A stretch of DNA of 64,000 nucleotides, taken from NCBI RefSeq assembly GCF_025370935.1, contig NC_133481.1, positions 11,482,439-11,546,438 of the forward strand, in the 5' to 3' direction. Under the pieces are notes generated by a model. The model was not told where the DNA came from and ran no database searches. It saw nothing but the letters and a program-made list of their open reading frames with translations. The stretch is from Choristoneura fumiferana (lineage: Eukaryota > Arthropoda > Insecta > Lepidoptera > Tortricidae). The position numbers and the translations under genes were made by a program. This document shows, one piece after another, positions 1-14,100 of this stretch (its first letter is position 1; each line of letters begins with the position of its first letter).

Positions 1-487
1 GAATGAATACCTTGTAATCTGAGCTTACTTTAAAATGTATGGTATGTTTTATGTTATCATTACGCAAGGAAAATAATATATGTTATGACAAAAAATAACA
101 CCCATTACTTATTAACATGAAGACCTTGAATCAGGGTCAACCACCAGTGGTTATTTGGTTCCCCATACTTGTTTGAATAAACATAACATACAATATGACT
201 TTGGTTCCTGATTTATTGAGTTATTTAAATTACTAGTGATTAAGATATACAGTAGGTAGTAGCTCTTAATATACAGTTGTTCATTGTGTTATTACAATAC
301 AAATAATTTATATCTCAAATATCTCTATAGAGCCCCTGTCGATTAGGTTGCTTTCATCATGCAAACACAGACTTGATAAATTCTATGCATCACTATAATA
401 ATAAGGTCCATTTTGCAGGATCTTTGTGGCAAAGGTGAAATTCTTTATAAGTTTTATGAAACAAAATTAAACTTATTGCCTACTCAC
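1..487. other. dlg1 intron at left edge
   Basis: AT-rich sequence downstream of the DlgA first-exon donor. I see no coding exon or recognisable repeat in it. Confidence 0.5.
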
Positions 488-562
488 CGAGTCAAGATTG
501 AACAGGGAGGAAACTTTCCGTAGGAATCCATTATGTGATTTTTTCTTGCGTCTTTCAGTCAT
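488..562 (-). CDS. dlg1: dlg1 alternative first coding exon (DlgA / PSD-95-like start)
   Basis: ATG at 562 opens 25 codons, MTERRKKKSHNGFLRK then VSSLFNLDS, followed by donor GTGAGT. Fly DlgA begins with a comparable basic stretch ending in KVSSLFNLDS, which identifies this as the start of the isoform without L27. It implies a second promoter inside the gene, between this exon and 1907. It ends in phase 0, compatible with the shared PDZ1 exon off the left edge. Confidence 0.87.
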
Positions 563-3500
563 TTTGAAGAAAAAATATGCATAGCCTTTTGCTTTTTCAA
601 TTATACTATGTACACTGCATGCATTGTTAGTTACACACTCCAGTCCACTTTCAGCACCTTATTTGAAGTTGTTCGGCATGCACCATTGTCTACCTAGAAC
701 CCACATCTAACTTGCACCAAAAAGTTTACATTTTAAAGTTCCTTAACAAGTGTGATACCCACTGCAACTGAATGGATTGAGAGTATCTTTTATCTTGTGT
801 ATGTTGTAATTAGATTAAACCATTTGCAGCCCGTATCTCATAATCGTCCAGTTCGTCGAGCCGAGCCCTTTCTGATAGTGATTTTTAGTAGATAAATTAA
901 TGAGTACAAATAAAATTAAAAGCGTGTTACCAACTTGCGTTCAATGACAGGATGGTATGAATGTCAAAGCGATGAACTTTAATTAGAATGTCCGTGTTAC
1001 GTTATTAGTATGCAATTTATGTTCATTTGATAATATTATGAGCAGGTACAACAATCAGTGAGTAACACAGCGATTTGGAGCAAGCAAAACTAACTCGTAA
1101 GTCGCATTAGTCTCACCAAGAATCAACGTTCCCAAGGTGTAAAGAAATTACTAAACGTTTAAAAATAGATCAGTGTTTATTAAATGGCCTTACTTGCGAC
1201 GAATACGAAATATCAGCAGAATGAATGTCAAAATTTTGTATGTAATATCATGTCACTATTCGTTTACGACGAGCAGAATCCCTTCAGCTGGTGCAGCGTT
1301 CATTAGTCATTGGCACAACGAAGAAATTTAACGGCACTAATCCACACAACGACGAAACTTTAGCGTACATATCGCCGAAAACTTGTACTATATTTTAGGT
1401 TATAAATAGTACGTCGGGACGCGAAACAACCGTCCGCCATTACCAACCACTTGTATGTAGCGTTTGCAGACGTCACGTCATCACATCAAAACGAAAAAAT
1501 AAAAAAAATAAAAACGGAACGGAACCAGAAACACCGATCGATTTAGTTCGTTGTACTTAGAAGGTATCACGAAAGATGGCGCTGTTTACAAATGATGCAC
1601 CGTTGAATCTACGGAGAGCACGGAACAGAAAAGGACCGGAGAATAAGGACCGTATACTTAATATTTTTTTAAGTAGACGGACGGAACTCAATTATAAAAC
1701 AATCCCCGTTATTACAAAGAATTTCACCTTTCTCACATGTTAAAATCGTGTTTACACCTTTTTTTCTCAAAGCTCATTCAAGCCACCTCACGAAATTGAT
1801 CATCCCGTCGTCACTCACAGTGTGTTCTTTGCTAATGCTAATGCTTAGGCGCTTAATAAATGATGTCAAACAAAATTAAAGTACTTAGCTTAGTTATTTC
1901 ACTTACAATTTTTTCTTGTATCTCTCCAATGTCCGTTACCACGGACTCAACGATGTCCATCTGTATTGCCATCTGCATCTGTACCTAATTAAAAAAAATA
2001 ACCTACTTACTACTTGTTACTTACTTGTTACTTATTTGTTAGGTAGATAGGTATGTGATGTGACTGATCAAGATGTACTACTAAACTTTTCACAAGGCCC
2101 TGCTGCCACCCGCCAAATAACAATAACCCAATCTTTTTTTCAGTAAACCAAGCAGATCAATCCCAAAATAGGCAATTAACTAGCCTTTCTGGCCTAGTTA
2201 GTTTGTATTTGTATAGTTACCTACCTTCGCAGAATCCGGTGTGTAGTTGCTTCGCTCCGATTTCCGGTTGTGGTCTTGAAAGAATGCATTGGAGATAGAT
2301 CTGTAATCGCTTTCTTCCGATGGAATCTGCAAACAAAATAACGAGTAATATTTAGTTAGTAGGTAAGATATATAAAAACACATAGCATGTTTATGCAAAC
2401 ATCTGGGTAGATAATAATATGTATTCGTAGGTATGCCACAAATCCCCAAAATTAGTCATTAATCCATGCTAAAGTCTGGTCGCGGTGTACGAAGAATTTA
2501 GTACAATGACCTTTTATTATGTGTCTGTTGCTCGCGCCTAAATATTTGCCGTCGTGCTCGCACAGATGAATTTGTACGATTGCGTGCGATTTGCCGTCGT
2601 GGCTGCGCGCGAACAGTGTATGATATTTTCGTTTCGAATTGCGGTGCGACGCGAAGCAATATTGAGCAGCCGCGCGAGTGACACCGAGACAAGATAGTGG
2701 AGGTCATCGCGAATTTCTTTGTGTAGCGCGAACCGTACGTTGTACGCAGAATTTTATTGATTATTCACGCGCGCGCGAGTGACAGAGACAAGTAGTGGAG
2801 GTCATTGCGCGAAATTCTTCGTGTAGCGCGACCGTACTTTACGCAGAATTTTATTGATGATGTCATTACCATAAACTCAAGTAAGTTCTTATAGCTTGAA
2901 TAGGTAGTACAATTACCTGTACAGTTGATGAATCTGAATCACGTACTAAGGTAGAACCTTTTCGCGGCAAATGTCATGTTTACAAAGAAAGAAGTTATAG
3001 CTAATTTTATTGTAAAAAGGTTCCAATTTTGGTTCGTGATTTAGTTTCCGCAACTGTATCGACTGAATAAAAAATCCTAGTGTTTGTGATTGATTGTATC
3101 GTATCTATTTACTCAGTTCTCAAAGAAAACATCTGTTTTGAAATAAATAAGTAGGTACGCTATAGTGTCAGCCAATCAAAATTCCAGAAAGTAAGTAAAC
3201 ATCGTTAACAATTCGACAGACCGGGCTGCGCCACCAATTAAATGATCGGGTTAATTAAATAGGTACAACAGAAAACAATGCAAATACAGACAGCTGTGTA
3301 TTTGCAATTGTTGGTTCTGTGGTATTGGGCTGTGCTGTTGCAGGTAGGTAAATTAATTGCGGCTCACGGATCAAAAAATATTTTTTGTATGTTCCGTCTG
3401 AATCAAGGCATGAAAGAGTAATTTTCCATAAATTGAGACATACTTACACTGTTGGGTAAATGACAATTAAGTACTTAGGTGTTCAGGCAAATCCCGTCCC

Positions 3501-6500
3501 TTTTACCAAATTTTACTAATGCATCTGTAACTTAATACCTACTTGCGTCTACCTAGTCATTTAATTTGAAGTGTCACACGGTACAGTCGATGCAACTGAA
3601 TGAACTGAATCGTAACCAGGGTTGGACCGTTTCGCTGCAAATGCCACGTTTACATTCGATATAAGTATGTAGACGACCAGATGGCCTAGTGGTGAGAGAA
3701 CCTGACTACGAAGCTTGAGGTCCCGGGCTCGATTCCCGTGTCGGGGCAGATATTTGTATAAAAAATACGAATGTTTGTTCTCGGGTCTTGGGTGTTTAAT
3801 ATGTATTTAAGTTTGTATCTATCTATATAATTATATTTATCCATTGCTTAGTACCCATAATACAAGCTTTGATAAGCTTACTTTGGGACTAGGTCAATTG
3901 ATGTGAGTTGTCCCGTGATATTTTTTATTTTTTTATATGTATTTGCCCAAAAATCATTGCGAAAATGATTGTGAAATGGTTCCAACCCGGCACTAAACTT
4001 CATCGGTCCAATAGGTTCAGCACATATTAATTTGAAATCAATTCAGTTTATTAAAGCATGATTAGGTTAGCTTGACTTATCTCTGTTGTGATTTTTCGTC
4101 GGATTTTTTTTATAGGAGTTTCATACTGTACGAGTATACTTTAAATATCTAATGTATATCAATTGAAGTATAATTTGTGTACGGTCTTGGGTGTGCGAGT
4201 CTTTTTGTACTCTGCCGGTTTTTTATACCGGGTGGGCCCTGTAACAGGAGCAAAAAATTAAAACAGGTTCTGCTACTCAAATTGGAACTAGGTAGGAACC
4301 TACTTTAGTTCTGCAACTTTCAAAAATAACTTTATCATTAAGTACCTATGTTTCACGCCAGTCACGTTGTCACGTAACAAAATGACGGATTTCGCAATAC
4401 ATTGCTCGTCCAATTAAACTTCTATAAACCACAATACAAACCATACCATAATACAAATTAGGTATATTTTCAAAAGTTGTAAAACTAAATTAGCTCAAGA
4501 TGAAGAGTGGAAGCTGTGGTGTATTTTTTTTTGCTCCTGTTACAGGGCCCATCCAGTGTTGGTAAGTACGTATTGGATAACTTACTTCTCGACGGGTGCC
4601 ATCGGCTTCCCATTTGTTGGCAATGCGGATCGTCTCCGCTGTTTTCTGCTGAATCGACTTGGTGTCATCGAGGAGTGTTAGCTCGTAGAACTCTTGAATA
4701 TCTGAAGAAGAACCATTAAGTTATTGTCGATAAGTGTCGAAGCTACAGGGCATGGTTAAGTCGGAAATTACTGAATGTTAGGTTGATTGATATAAACGGA
4801 GTTTTATCTTATTCCATGTGTAATAAAGTTCCCAAAATGGTCACTGCAGGTGTCGACGACTGTTCGTAGGTAGTTAGCTATCTATGGATGGCACTACTCT
4901 CATCTGCAGGGCTTACTTATTAGTTACGATACGAACTTCGATTTTCGAACTAGGTAGGTACGTTTCTTTAAAATATTATACGTAAGTAATGTGTATCGTA
5001 CTGCCGTGCTCAAGCTAAAAGGCGGCTAAGTCACAAAATCAAGTTTTGAGATTGAGTCAAAAAACGCAGTAAGTATTTAATTTATTTTATTATGTTTATT
5101 AATAGATGCTAGTTGATATCTATAATTCATAGATTTTACTAGTACTTGTTATAATTTACTTATGTAAACTTGCATTGATTTAAAAAAAACCGCGTTTTTC
5201 GTCGCCACCTCCAAATTTGATTTTGTCACTTAGCCGCCTTTTAGCTTTAAGCTTGAGGACGGCAGCGAATAAACTTTTTAGGGTAATAATTATTTCGTAT
5301 CTATAAAATGTACTTGGTATAAAAGTAATTTCGTATAACGAAACAATCGCACTATTTTCCCAAGGGAAAATCCTTACAGAAACGAATCACTAACAGAAAA
5401 TTTTCTGGTAGGTTCCGTATTTTCCATTTTAGCTACGGAACCCTAAAAAGGTAGAACCACAAGTAGTACCTACTAAGTATAGTATAGCTAGTAACTAACA
5501 CAATAAATGGTTGTAACATAGGGAACGACATAAAAAAAGACTAGAAACTCTTTTTCTGGTTTTTCTGTGTATCTATATTTCAGTTTGTATTTTCGATATG
5601 AATTTTACGGGATGACCGTAAAAGTAACAAAATTTGGAGTTGATATAAAAAATACAAAAAGACTCCAAAAACCAATCTAACAATTAAGTTACTTACCTAT
5701 GTAAAAATATTTTATTATTCATCCGTATCTAGCCTATTTTCTGCCCTTGGAATTTTATATACAATAATATAACACTAGTCTGGCAAAAAAGAGTAGAAAT
5801 TAAAAAGTGGCAACACTGTAGTGTCATCCCTTTCAAACCCTGTCAAACCAAAAAGGGAAGACACTACAGTGTTGCCACTTTTTAATTTCTACTCTTTTTT
5901 TGCCAGACCATAGGGTAATCGCGATTTGGGAACAGAAATCATAGAATATTTTAATCAACTCACTAACTGGGCCCAATTCTACGAAATTATTATTCGTAGG
6001 CCCAATTGCATAACAAATTACAAGCTAATAGTATTATTTGTATTGAAATTCACTACAATACTATTTGCTTTGTACTTAATTTGTCATGCAATTGGGCCCT
6101 GATGTTATATTATTAAGTCTAAGGTAAACCCGGATTTTTAATCCCATGGAAAAAATGAAAACAATGTTTCGTCATTGTTAAAGTGACTTAAGGTATGGGC
6201 CCGCTAGAAATATTATAAAAACTTCTGTTGTTACCATATTTTTTCCTATTTTCGATAAAAGAGCCGTTTTTACGGGAGACAACTTATAAGTCATCTTTTG
6301 ACCGAGAAGTACTTGGATCGGCAAGCAGTTCGTCAACGTCTCCGTAAAGGCTTTTCAAGACTAAATAATTAATAAATTCTTCAAAATAGGCGTAGTTACT
6401 ACAACGAACCTGAGTCTATACCTATTGAAGTAAATTGTTCCCAAATATTATTAACATTTTATAATTCATCCCCTTTATTAGTCATATTCTGGCAGTTGTT

Positions 6501-8132
6501 CTCTGTCATGTTCTCATGTTACTCTATAGTATAGAGTCTATACTCTACAATAAAGGTAAATAAACTCATTATTGCCTTGGCACCCGCTTAATATTTACTA
6601 CTGTACACTACCTTTACTTGTGTACCTACCTACCTATTATTTATTCTGTGCCTCTTGTCTATACGAACATTGAAAGTTCACAATTTAGGTACTTATTCCA
6701 TTTTCACATAAATTTTAATATCGGAAAACTAATTTTCACAAAGAAGATACGAGATTTCAGCGATTGATTGTAAGATGCAATTAAAACCTACATGTTTATT
6801 TACCGCAATTAAAAATAAATATCGTTGGTATAGCGTGAGTTGAGGGATCGATGGGGGGCGATGACCTCACGGCCCGTGAGACTGGCCACATCATAAAGTA
6901 GGCCCTACGTATGTTGTTTCAGTTGTATCTGTCGATACTTAGGTACCCCATTTCTAATCTTACAATGAAAGCTTCGGAACGCTTTACTTACTTTAAACTA
7001 AAGTAAGCTAGAGACTGCACGCACGGTTCGTTTAACTAACGGAAAATCAGTTAAGTCCATTTAATTTATGATACCTGCTTCTACTATTCTCTGTCACTTA
7101 TTCTGTGACTCAGGTGACGAAATTTGACGACAAAAAAAGGCCGCAAAAATACTGACTATTCGCCCTATAACTGATTCCATGAACTCCGAAACAACAAGCT
7201 AGTTTAGTGTCCTAAAAATCTAATATTCCTTACGTCAGATCATCAGTGTAGCAAAGCATTAAAAGTTTTTACTTCGTGCATAATTTATATTTAATTTTCT
7301 ACGTTTTGTAGAATATATTAATAATACAAAATCATCAATCATATTGACAGGTAACAACAAAGTGAATTTCATATTGTTTCTTAATAAAAAATGTAGAGTT
7401 GACAGTACGCTAATTACTAAGATAGTTTAATAATTGATCTAATGTTGTAAACGAGGTAATGTTGTAACGATATAAAAGCTGTAAAAAAGTCTAACCACGA
7501 GCAGATCAACCTGCATTTTATTGCTGAGTTTGTCTACTCTAGCCATTTGCCACTGAAAATGAAACAAATCAGTGAATGTTTAAGGATAGCATTTCTTGTT
7601 CTGATAATAGCTGGAATTTGGTATCCGGCATCATGGGAAAATTCACGTTATTTGTATTTGATCAATATTTATAGAGTGCTAGCTATGACTATCATCTTGA
7701 TTGGAACGTTAACTATCCAGAGTTTGTACTTCTGCACGGTAAGATAACTAGACCCATTACGCTACGCTAGTAATGGCTTCTTTACTACGAATAATGATTC
7801 TCTTCATTTTCACGCCACTTTGCCCAGTCGTCTGGATCGGCGGTCTGCCCATCGTTCTTCGACTCAATCTTGGCCACTCCGTAGCCGCTTTTGACCACCT
7901 GTTGTCGGTGCTAAGTGTTCCGCCCATCTTCACTTTAATTGTCCTACCCTAAGCTTCTATGTCCACCACTCCAGTCAGTTTCCAAATTTAAAATTGATGA
8001 TGTGATCAAGAAATGTGATGCCCAACATAGCTCGCTCCATGGCTCACTAGTAGTCACTAGATACTATTTATTTATAATCGTATACTTAGGAGGGATTTGA
8101 GCATAGGTACTAATATATTATTTCAAACCGAA

Positions 8133-8172
<40 letters not shown>

Positions 8173-11100
8173 TTACTATTTCAAGTTAAAACGGCTGGGC
8201 GGATTTGAATGAAATTTGGTATGTAGATAGGGAATAGGCTACTTTTTATCCCTATATTCCCACGGGATCGGGTTAAAAACTGAAAATAACAACCGCTGGT
8301 CATGAAATTTGGCTTGATTATTTTTAATGCAACGTCAATGAAAACCGCGATGTAATTTTCTTGAATTACCACGGGAATTATCATTTGTTACTTCGCTTCA
8401 CGCTAGGATGGCTGCGCTGATTTCGATAAAATTTGGAATGTAGACAATAGCTAGACATCTGGAATAATACATAGTACCTACGCTACTTTTTATCTCGATG
8501 TTCCTACGGAAATTTTGTTAAATTCCGGAATTTCAATTAACTGTTTTGTATCTTATGATTTACTTGTGCCAAGCCGCCGGCCGCGGGTAGGTACCACTAG
8601 TAAAAAATATGAGATCCCAGTTCTCACCCACTTCTGCCAGTTGCTGACCTGACTGTACCTAGAATGCGCATGGGCCGATACGTACTTGGTCAGTTTTTAC
8701 TGTACTGCCCGAAGAAGGGTTATGTTTTTGTTTTATGTTTTACAAAATGAGTTGGTAAGATTTATTGTAATAAAATACTTACTTACCCATATTTATTTTG
8801 TTTCAAGGTGTTTGGCGTCGATCTAGAGAAAACCATTGACGCCGTCTCCCTTTTTATTTTCTATACGCTATTAGTCAAAGCAATATCAATTATTAAAAGA
8901 AAAGGAAGAATTAACAAATTGCTGGAGATTATTGATGGTAAAGTACTTATGTTTGAGTTTTGTAGGTAGAAGTAGACTGCTTTTCTGATTTTCACCGAAA
9001 ATACTTTTCCTAACGTACTTACCAACTATTTCATTTACCGAACGATTTTTTTTAAACTGTAAAATATTCCTACAACATGAATCACGAAAAACATGAATCG
9101 CAGTGTCCAAGTTTTAATAATGACATATATACCAGCCATAGGTACATACATTTTTTTTATTACATAGCCAGTATTTTTTCCGCTTTTTGCCTACGAACAG
9201 AGAACCCTACCGGTTCTTGGCAGCGAATGTATTAAATCGGTATATTTTTCCTGTTCTATAAAATTAACGACAGCAGGTGTAATAATATTGCCACAGGCCG
9301 ATGCAAGCAAGGTACCACATGGAAGGTTTCTACCAAAAAACAACCTTCATAGCCCTTAATTTTACGATTAACGTTATCTTTATTAATTGTGCTTTATCCT
9401 TTACTGAAATATGTTTTCTAAGCTACCTAGTACATACTTAATTTCAATTGAAATTTAACTCATTACATCAGGCAAGTAGCTGTGTTTAAGTCCTCAGGTA
9501 GGTATATTCAAATCATCATCATCATATCAGTCGTAGGACGTCCACTGTTGGACAATACAACACATAGTAAGTAGTAGGTACAGAAAACATAGAGATTTTC
9601 CAAGGTAAGCAATAGGCGGCGTATATAGGTACGGAAGTAAATTAAACACTTTTTTTTTCACCGTACTTCAAAAATAAAAAACGGAATCCTTACACCATAC
9701 ATTAAATATTCATTATTTTCCTCTTGATTGTATCTGCATAATTATTTCAATAATTTCAGAAGAAGAAGATATTGATGATTTGATGAAAGGTACGGCAGCA
9801 AAGATCAAGCTAATGTGCGAAGTATACATCGGTGGATGTTTAGTGACAGCAATTTTGTGGACCTTGATCCCTTTTACACAACCCTCGCTCTATTTGCCGT
9901 TTTTCTATCCAGATGTACCACCGGATTCACCATCGTAAGTCAGTTGAGATGAGCATTTGTGTAGTTTCCTGGGTAAACAATAAATTTAAAAAATCAGAAG
10001 ACCCGACTGCCTTAAAAATACTAAAAAGAAGAAAAGAAGTCTAGTGGGCTAAAACTTTTTTTTTTGTTAAGTAGCTAATAATCGATAGGTTTGAATAAAA
10101 ATATTTTTTTTTTAAATTTCAACTGCGCAAAAAATCCACCATTTTGATTTTTTAAGAATTTCATGTGCCCTTGCATCATTAAGACGAATCCAATGACGTA
10201 TCATTTATCAAAATCGGTTCAGCCGTTGAGTAGTTACGATACGAGAGGACATAGGAATAGACATACATACATACGCGTCAAACACATAACCCTCCTTCTT
10301 CGCAGTCGGGTAAAAATATAACTTTTCTGTCAGTTAGATTATCATAGTTACATAATGTAAGATTACATTTTTATTGTCTCCAGCGGGACACTTAGAGTGC
10401 GGTAAATCTTTATTTACGCAACAAATAAGTACATACTTACATTTTAATTATTATGTTACAGGTTTGTCAGATGGTATGTTTATGAGGCTGTTATACTGGT
10501 CATTGATGGGGTCTCTCAACCAGGCTTCGACTGCCTCTTTGGGGGGCTGATGGCATTTGCGGCGACGCAATTCAAACTTCTCCAGTACAAACTTGATACT
10601 ATCGGTAGGGATGAAACCGACGAGATTGATGGTAAGTTGTACTTTTAACACGAGTCAGTTGTAAGTAAAAAAAAGAAGATATTTCTCAATGAGAATTAGT
10701 TCACGCTGTTGGTTATTTTTTTTTTAACTTACAGCAGCTCAAAAGGAGCAAAACGACTACAATAAAGCAGTTTCTTGCGTCAAGTTCCATGTAAAAATAA
10801 TAAGGTATACCTACTGAACTAACTCACAATATCTATTTAACTATCGAATAGTAAACATAATTTTAAACTTTATGCAATTTGATACGTACAGTCAGCTGCA
10901 TTAAGTATTATATCTGCCATAGCGGAGCGTGCAAAAAAATCTGACACGTCTACCGGCCCTAGACATAGAGTCGCGAGTCTGTCAGATATTTATGCACGCT
11001 TTTGTGTGAGATTTTGGTGCTGGTGAGAGTAGGTACCCATCTTCCATCTAGTCTAGATAATGTTTTTTAACTAGTTATCTGGGGTAGAGATTTTTCAAAA

Positions 11101-14100
11101 ACCTATTACGCAACAATCATACTTAGACATTGATGGACCAGGGCAAACTAAGTTCTTATTCAAATAGGTGTTAAGGCTATATAGTTTCTGCACCGAAACT
11201 TCTACCATTTAGATTATTTAACAATTATTAAAATTTAACCAACCTACCCCTATGTTTTATTCAAGTTTTCGACAAAAATCACATTAGGACCAGATTGCTT
11301 TTTAGACTGCTTGCTACTTAGACCAATTGCTTCTTAGACCACTTGCTACTCAGACCAGTTCCTTCTTAGACAACTTAGGTTCTTAGAACAGCTGCTTTTT
11401 TGACGAATTGATACTACCTCTTGGCGTTGGTTAAAGTCGCCGTCGACGCACGAGCACGACATCTGACTTTAGGTATATTGAACGATCGAACGATTCGTTT
11501 AGGGAATACTAGGTTACCACAGGACACAACGCACTTAAGGTACGGTCAGCATCAAAAGTAGCTGCATAGCTTTGTTCTTTGTCGTTTTCAGCACGTACTT
11601 AACACCATACAAATTTGACAAATGTGTTAAAACGACAAAGTAAAAAAGTGATCCGCTACTTTTGATGCTGAGAGTACCTATTTTAAAAAGCTAGTAAACT
11701 TTTGTAATACTTATTGTAATGATGGCACTGATACTTTTTATAGAGTTGTGGACGAGCTAACAAGTATCTTCGGGGCTGGTGCATTCAGCCAGTTTGCAGT
11801 GGCAGGGCCTTTGCTGTGTTTGAGCGTTTTTATTATAATAACAGTAAGTTACTTATACCTTTCTTCTTGTTTGAGAATAAATTAACACAGTAATATTGCT
11901 TACAGTAGAAAATTCCACATCTCTTCTCCCGCCTTGTATAACTTTTTTTTATCTAGCTATAAATAAGTAGGCCAGCGTTTGACCACTATCATGGCTGATG
12001 GTAAGGCCATTCCCATTCCCCCTAGACTTGAAGGCAGCCAGATTGTAGCGATCATGGCGCGATTCATGTGACTCTTAGCTCAGCGGGTATTTCGAGATTT
12101 TATCCCTATCCCGTGAGAATATCGGGCCTAATGTTATTCCAGATGTCCAGCGATCTACATACCAAATTTCATCCAAATCCTCTTAGTCGTTTTAGCGAGA
12201 CTTTCGTATTTATAATATTAGTAGGGCTTGTTAACTAAATTAAGTAATTTTTGTTTTCAGAGCACTGACCCAATAGAAATGTTGACTAGGGTGTTATATC
12301 TCTGCACCCTCACCGGGCAACTCTTTTTTTATTGTTTCTGTGGTGAATTGATAAAAACTCAGGTGAGCAATGTATTCAGTATTCACCCACCCTAGAAATA
12401 AGACACACGGGTATTCCAGGGTCGACCAGGGTAGGGAGTCGGTAATTGTGCTGCAGCAGCGTGCCTTCAGCACAAGCGGTGCCTAACTCAATGCAGCCCA
12501 TAGTCATGAGAAACACATTCCTCGCAACGCATCATGCGTTGCAAGGAATGTGTTTCTCATGAACCAATATAAATAAATATTATGGGACATTATTGACACA
12601 AATTGACCTAGTCCCAAATTAGAAGCAAAGCTTGTACTATGGGCTTCTATATAAACGCTTCATTTACCTATTCTCGCTCACTATAGGTACCTACTTAGCA
12701 GCCCATTCGGAAAGACCATCACTGTCAAGAAAAATGCGTCGCAAGAAACTTAGGTACATATCGAAAATGGATATTTAGGTACCTTGAGTCTACTTTCTTT
12801 CAGAGTGACCGTGTGGCAACAGCTGCATACCTTTCCTCTTGGGAGACGACATCTCTTCGAACCCAGAAAGCTCTAAAATTGCTCATGCTCAGAGCGCAGA
12901 AAACAGAATCTGTGGTAGCTGGCAACCTTTTTGAACTTTCCTTGATCACATTTGGTACCGTAAGTAGCTTTTATAATTGTTACCCGACATCAATAACTCC
13001 TAAGGAATATATTAGTTTAGTTTATTTATTCATTCAATACATCATTACATTATAATTTACATAACTGATTATAAGAATTTGTATTGAAATCGTCAAAGGT
13101 AATAAGATTAGTAATAATTATAAAAAATAAAATTCTAAGCATGTCATGTGAATGGAAACAATTAAAATTAGATCGTCAGACTGAAAACACATTGAAATGT
13201 ATATAAAGAATAATGGCGAAAATGTCAAGGATATGTAAAGATTAATACATTAATCATTAATACATTATTTAATGTGTGTTTTGCTTTGCCATTAGTAATT
13301 GGCAAAAGAAAGCGCTCCTGCCTATTAGAAATATTAGTCGCCTTTTGCAACTCCCACGGGTAGACAATTATTATACCCCTTAATTTGACAAAAATAAAAA
13401 AAAGTTTGTGAACAAAAAGCAAGCCTTAAATGTTGTCAAATCCATACTAATATTATAAATGCGAAAGTGTGTGTGTGTTTGTATGTTTGTGTGTATGTTT
13501 GTCCGTCAATCACGTCGAAACGGAGCGACGGATCGACGTGATTTTTGGCATAGATTTAGTTTATGGGCCAGAAAGTGACATAGGCTACTTTTTATCCCGG
13601 AAAATGCACAGTTCCCGGGCGAACAGCGCGCGATAACCGAATTCCACGCGGGCGGAGCCGCGGGCAAAAGCTAGTATACTCGTACTTATATACCGTACAC
13701 TGCCAAATTAAGGGACATGCCGGTATATTACTAACTGTGTCTTATTATTATTATCATTGTTACCTTAATTATTACTTACTGTATAATAACTAAATGTTTG
13801 TTTCAGATTTTGAAATCATCCTATTCCTTCTTCGCTGTCTTGAACGAACAACGCAACACTTAAGTTTGCTTATTAAGTACCAAGTAGTTTTCAGAACGTA
13901 CCTACATAGTAGAGATGATCCACTCTTAATTAGTATATATGTATGTAAACTCTTTGTACAAAAGACTCATAAAAATGTAACCTAATATTAATTAGGTACT
14001 CGTAAAAATGATTATCGTTAAATAGTGAAATAAATATGCGATTCAAATTTAAAATTAAGTATTTTTCACGTGGACTCTTTCTTTGTGGATTATTTCTTTA

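Noticed and set aside
3675..3760. tRNA gene at the SINE head
   Set aside because: A-box and B-box-like words are present, but the sequence continues into a SINE body and tail and does not fold as an intact tRNA. The same applies to the SINEs at 16681 and 26402.
7547..7558. Upstream TTG start for the odorant receptor
   Set aside because: The first ATG is 7559, just before the conserved hydrophobic N-terminus; TTG starts are not expected in animal nuclear genes.
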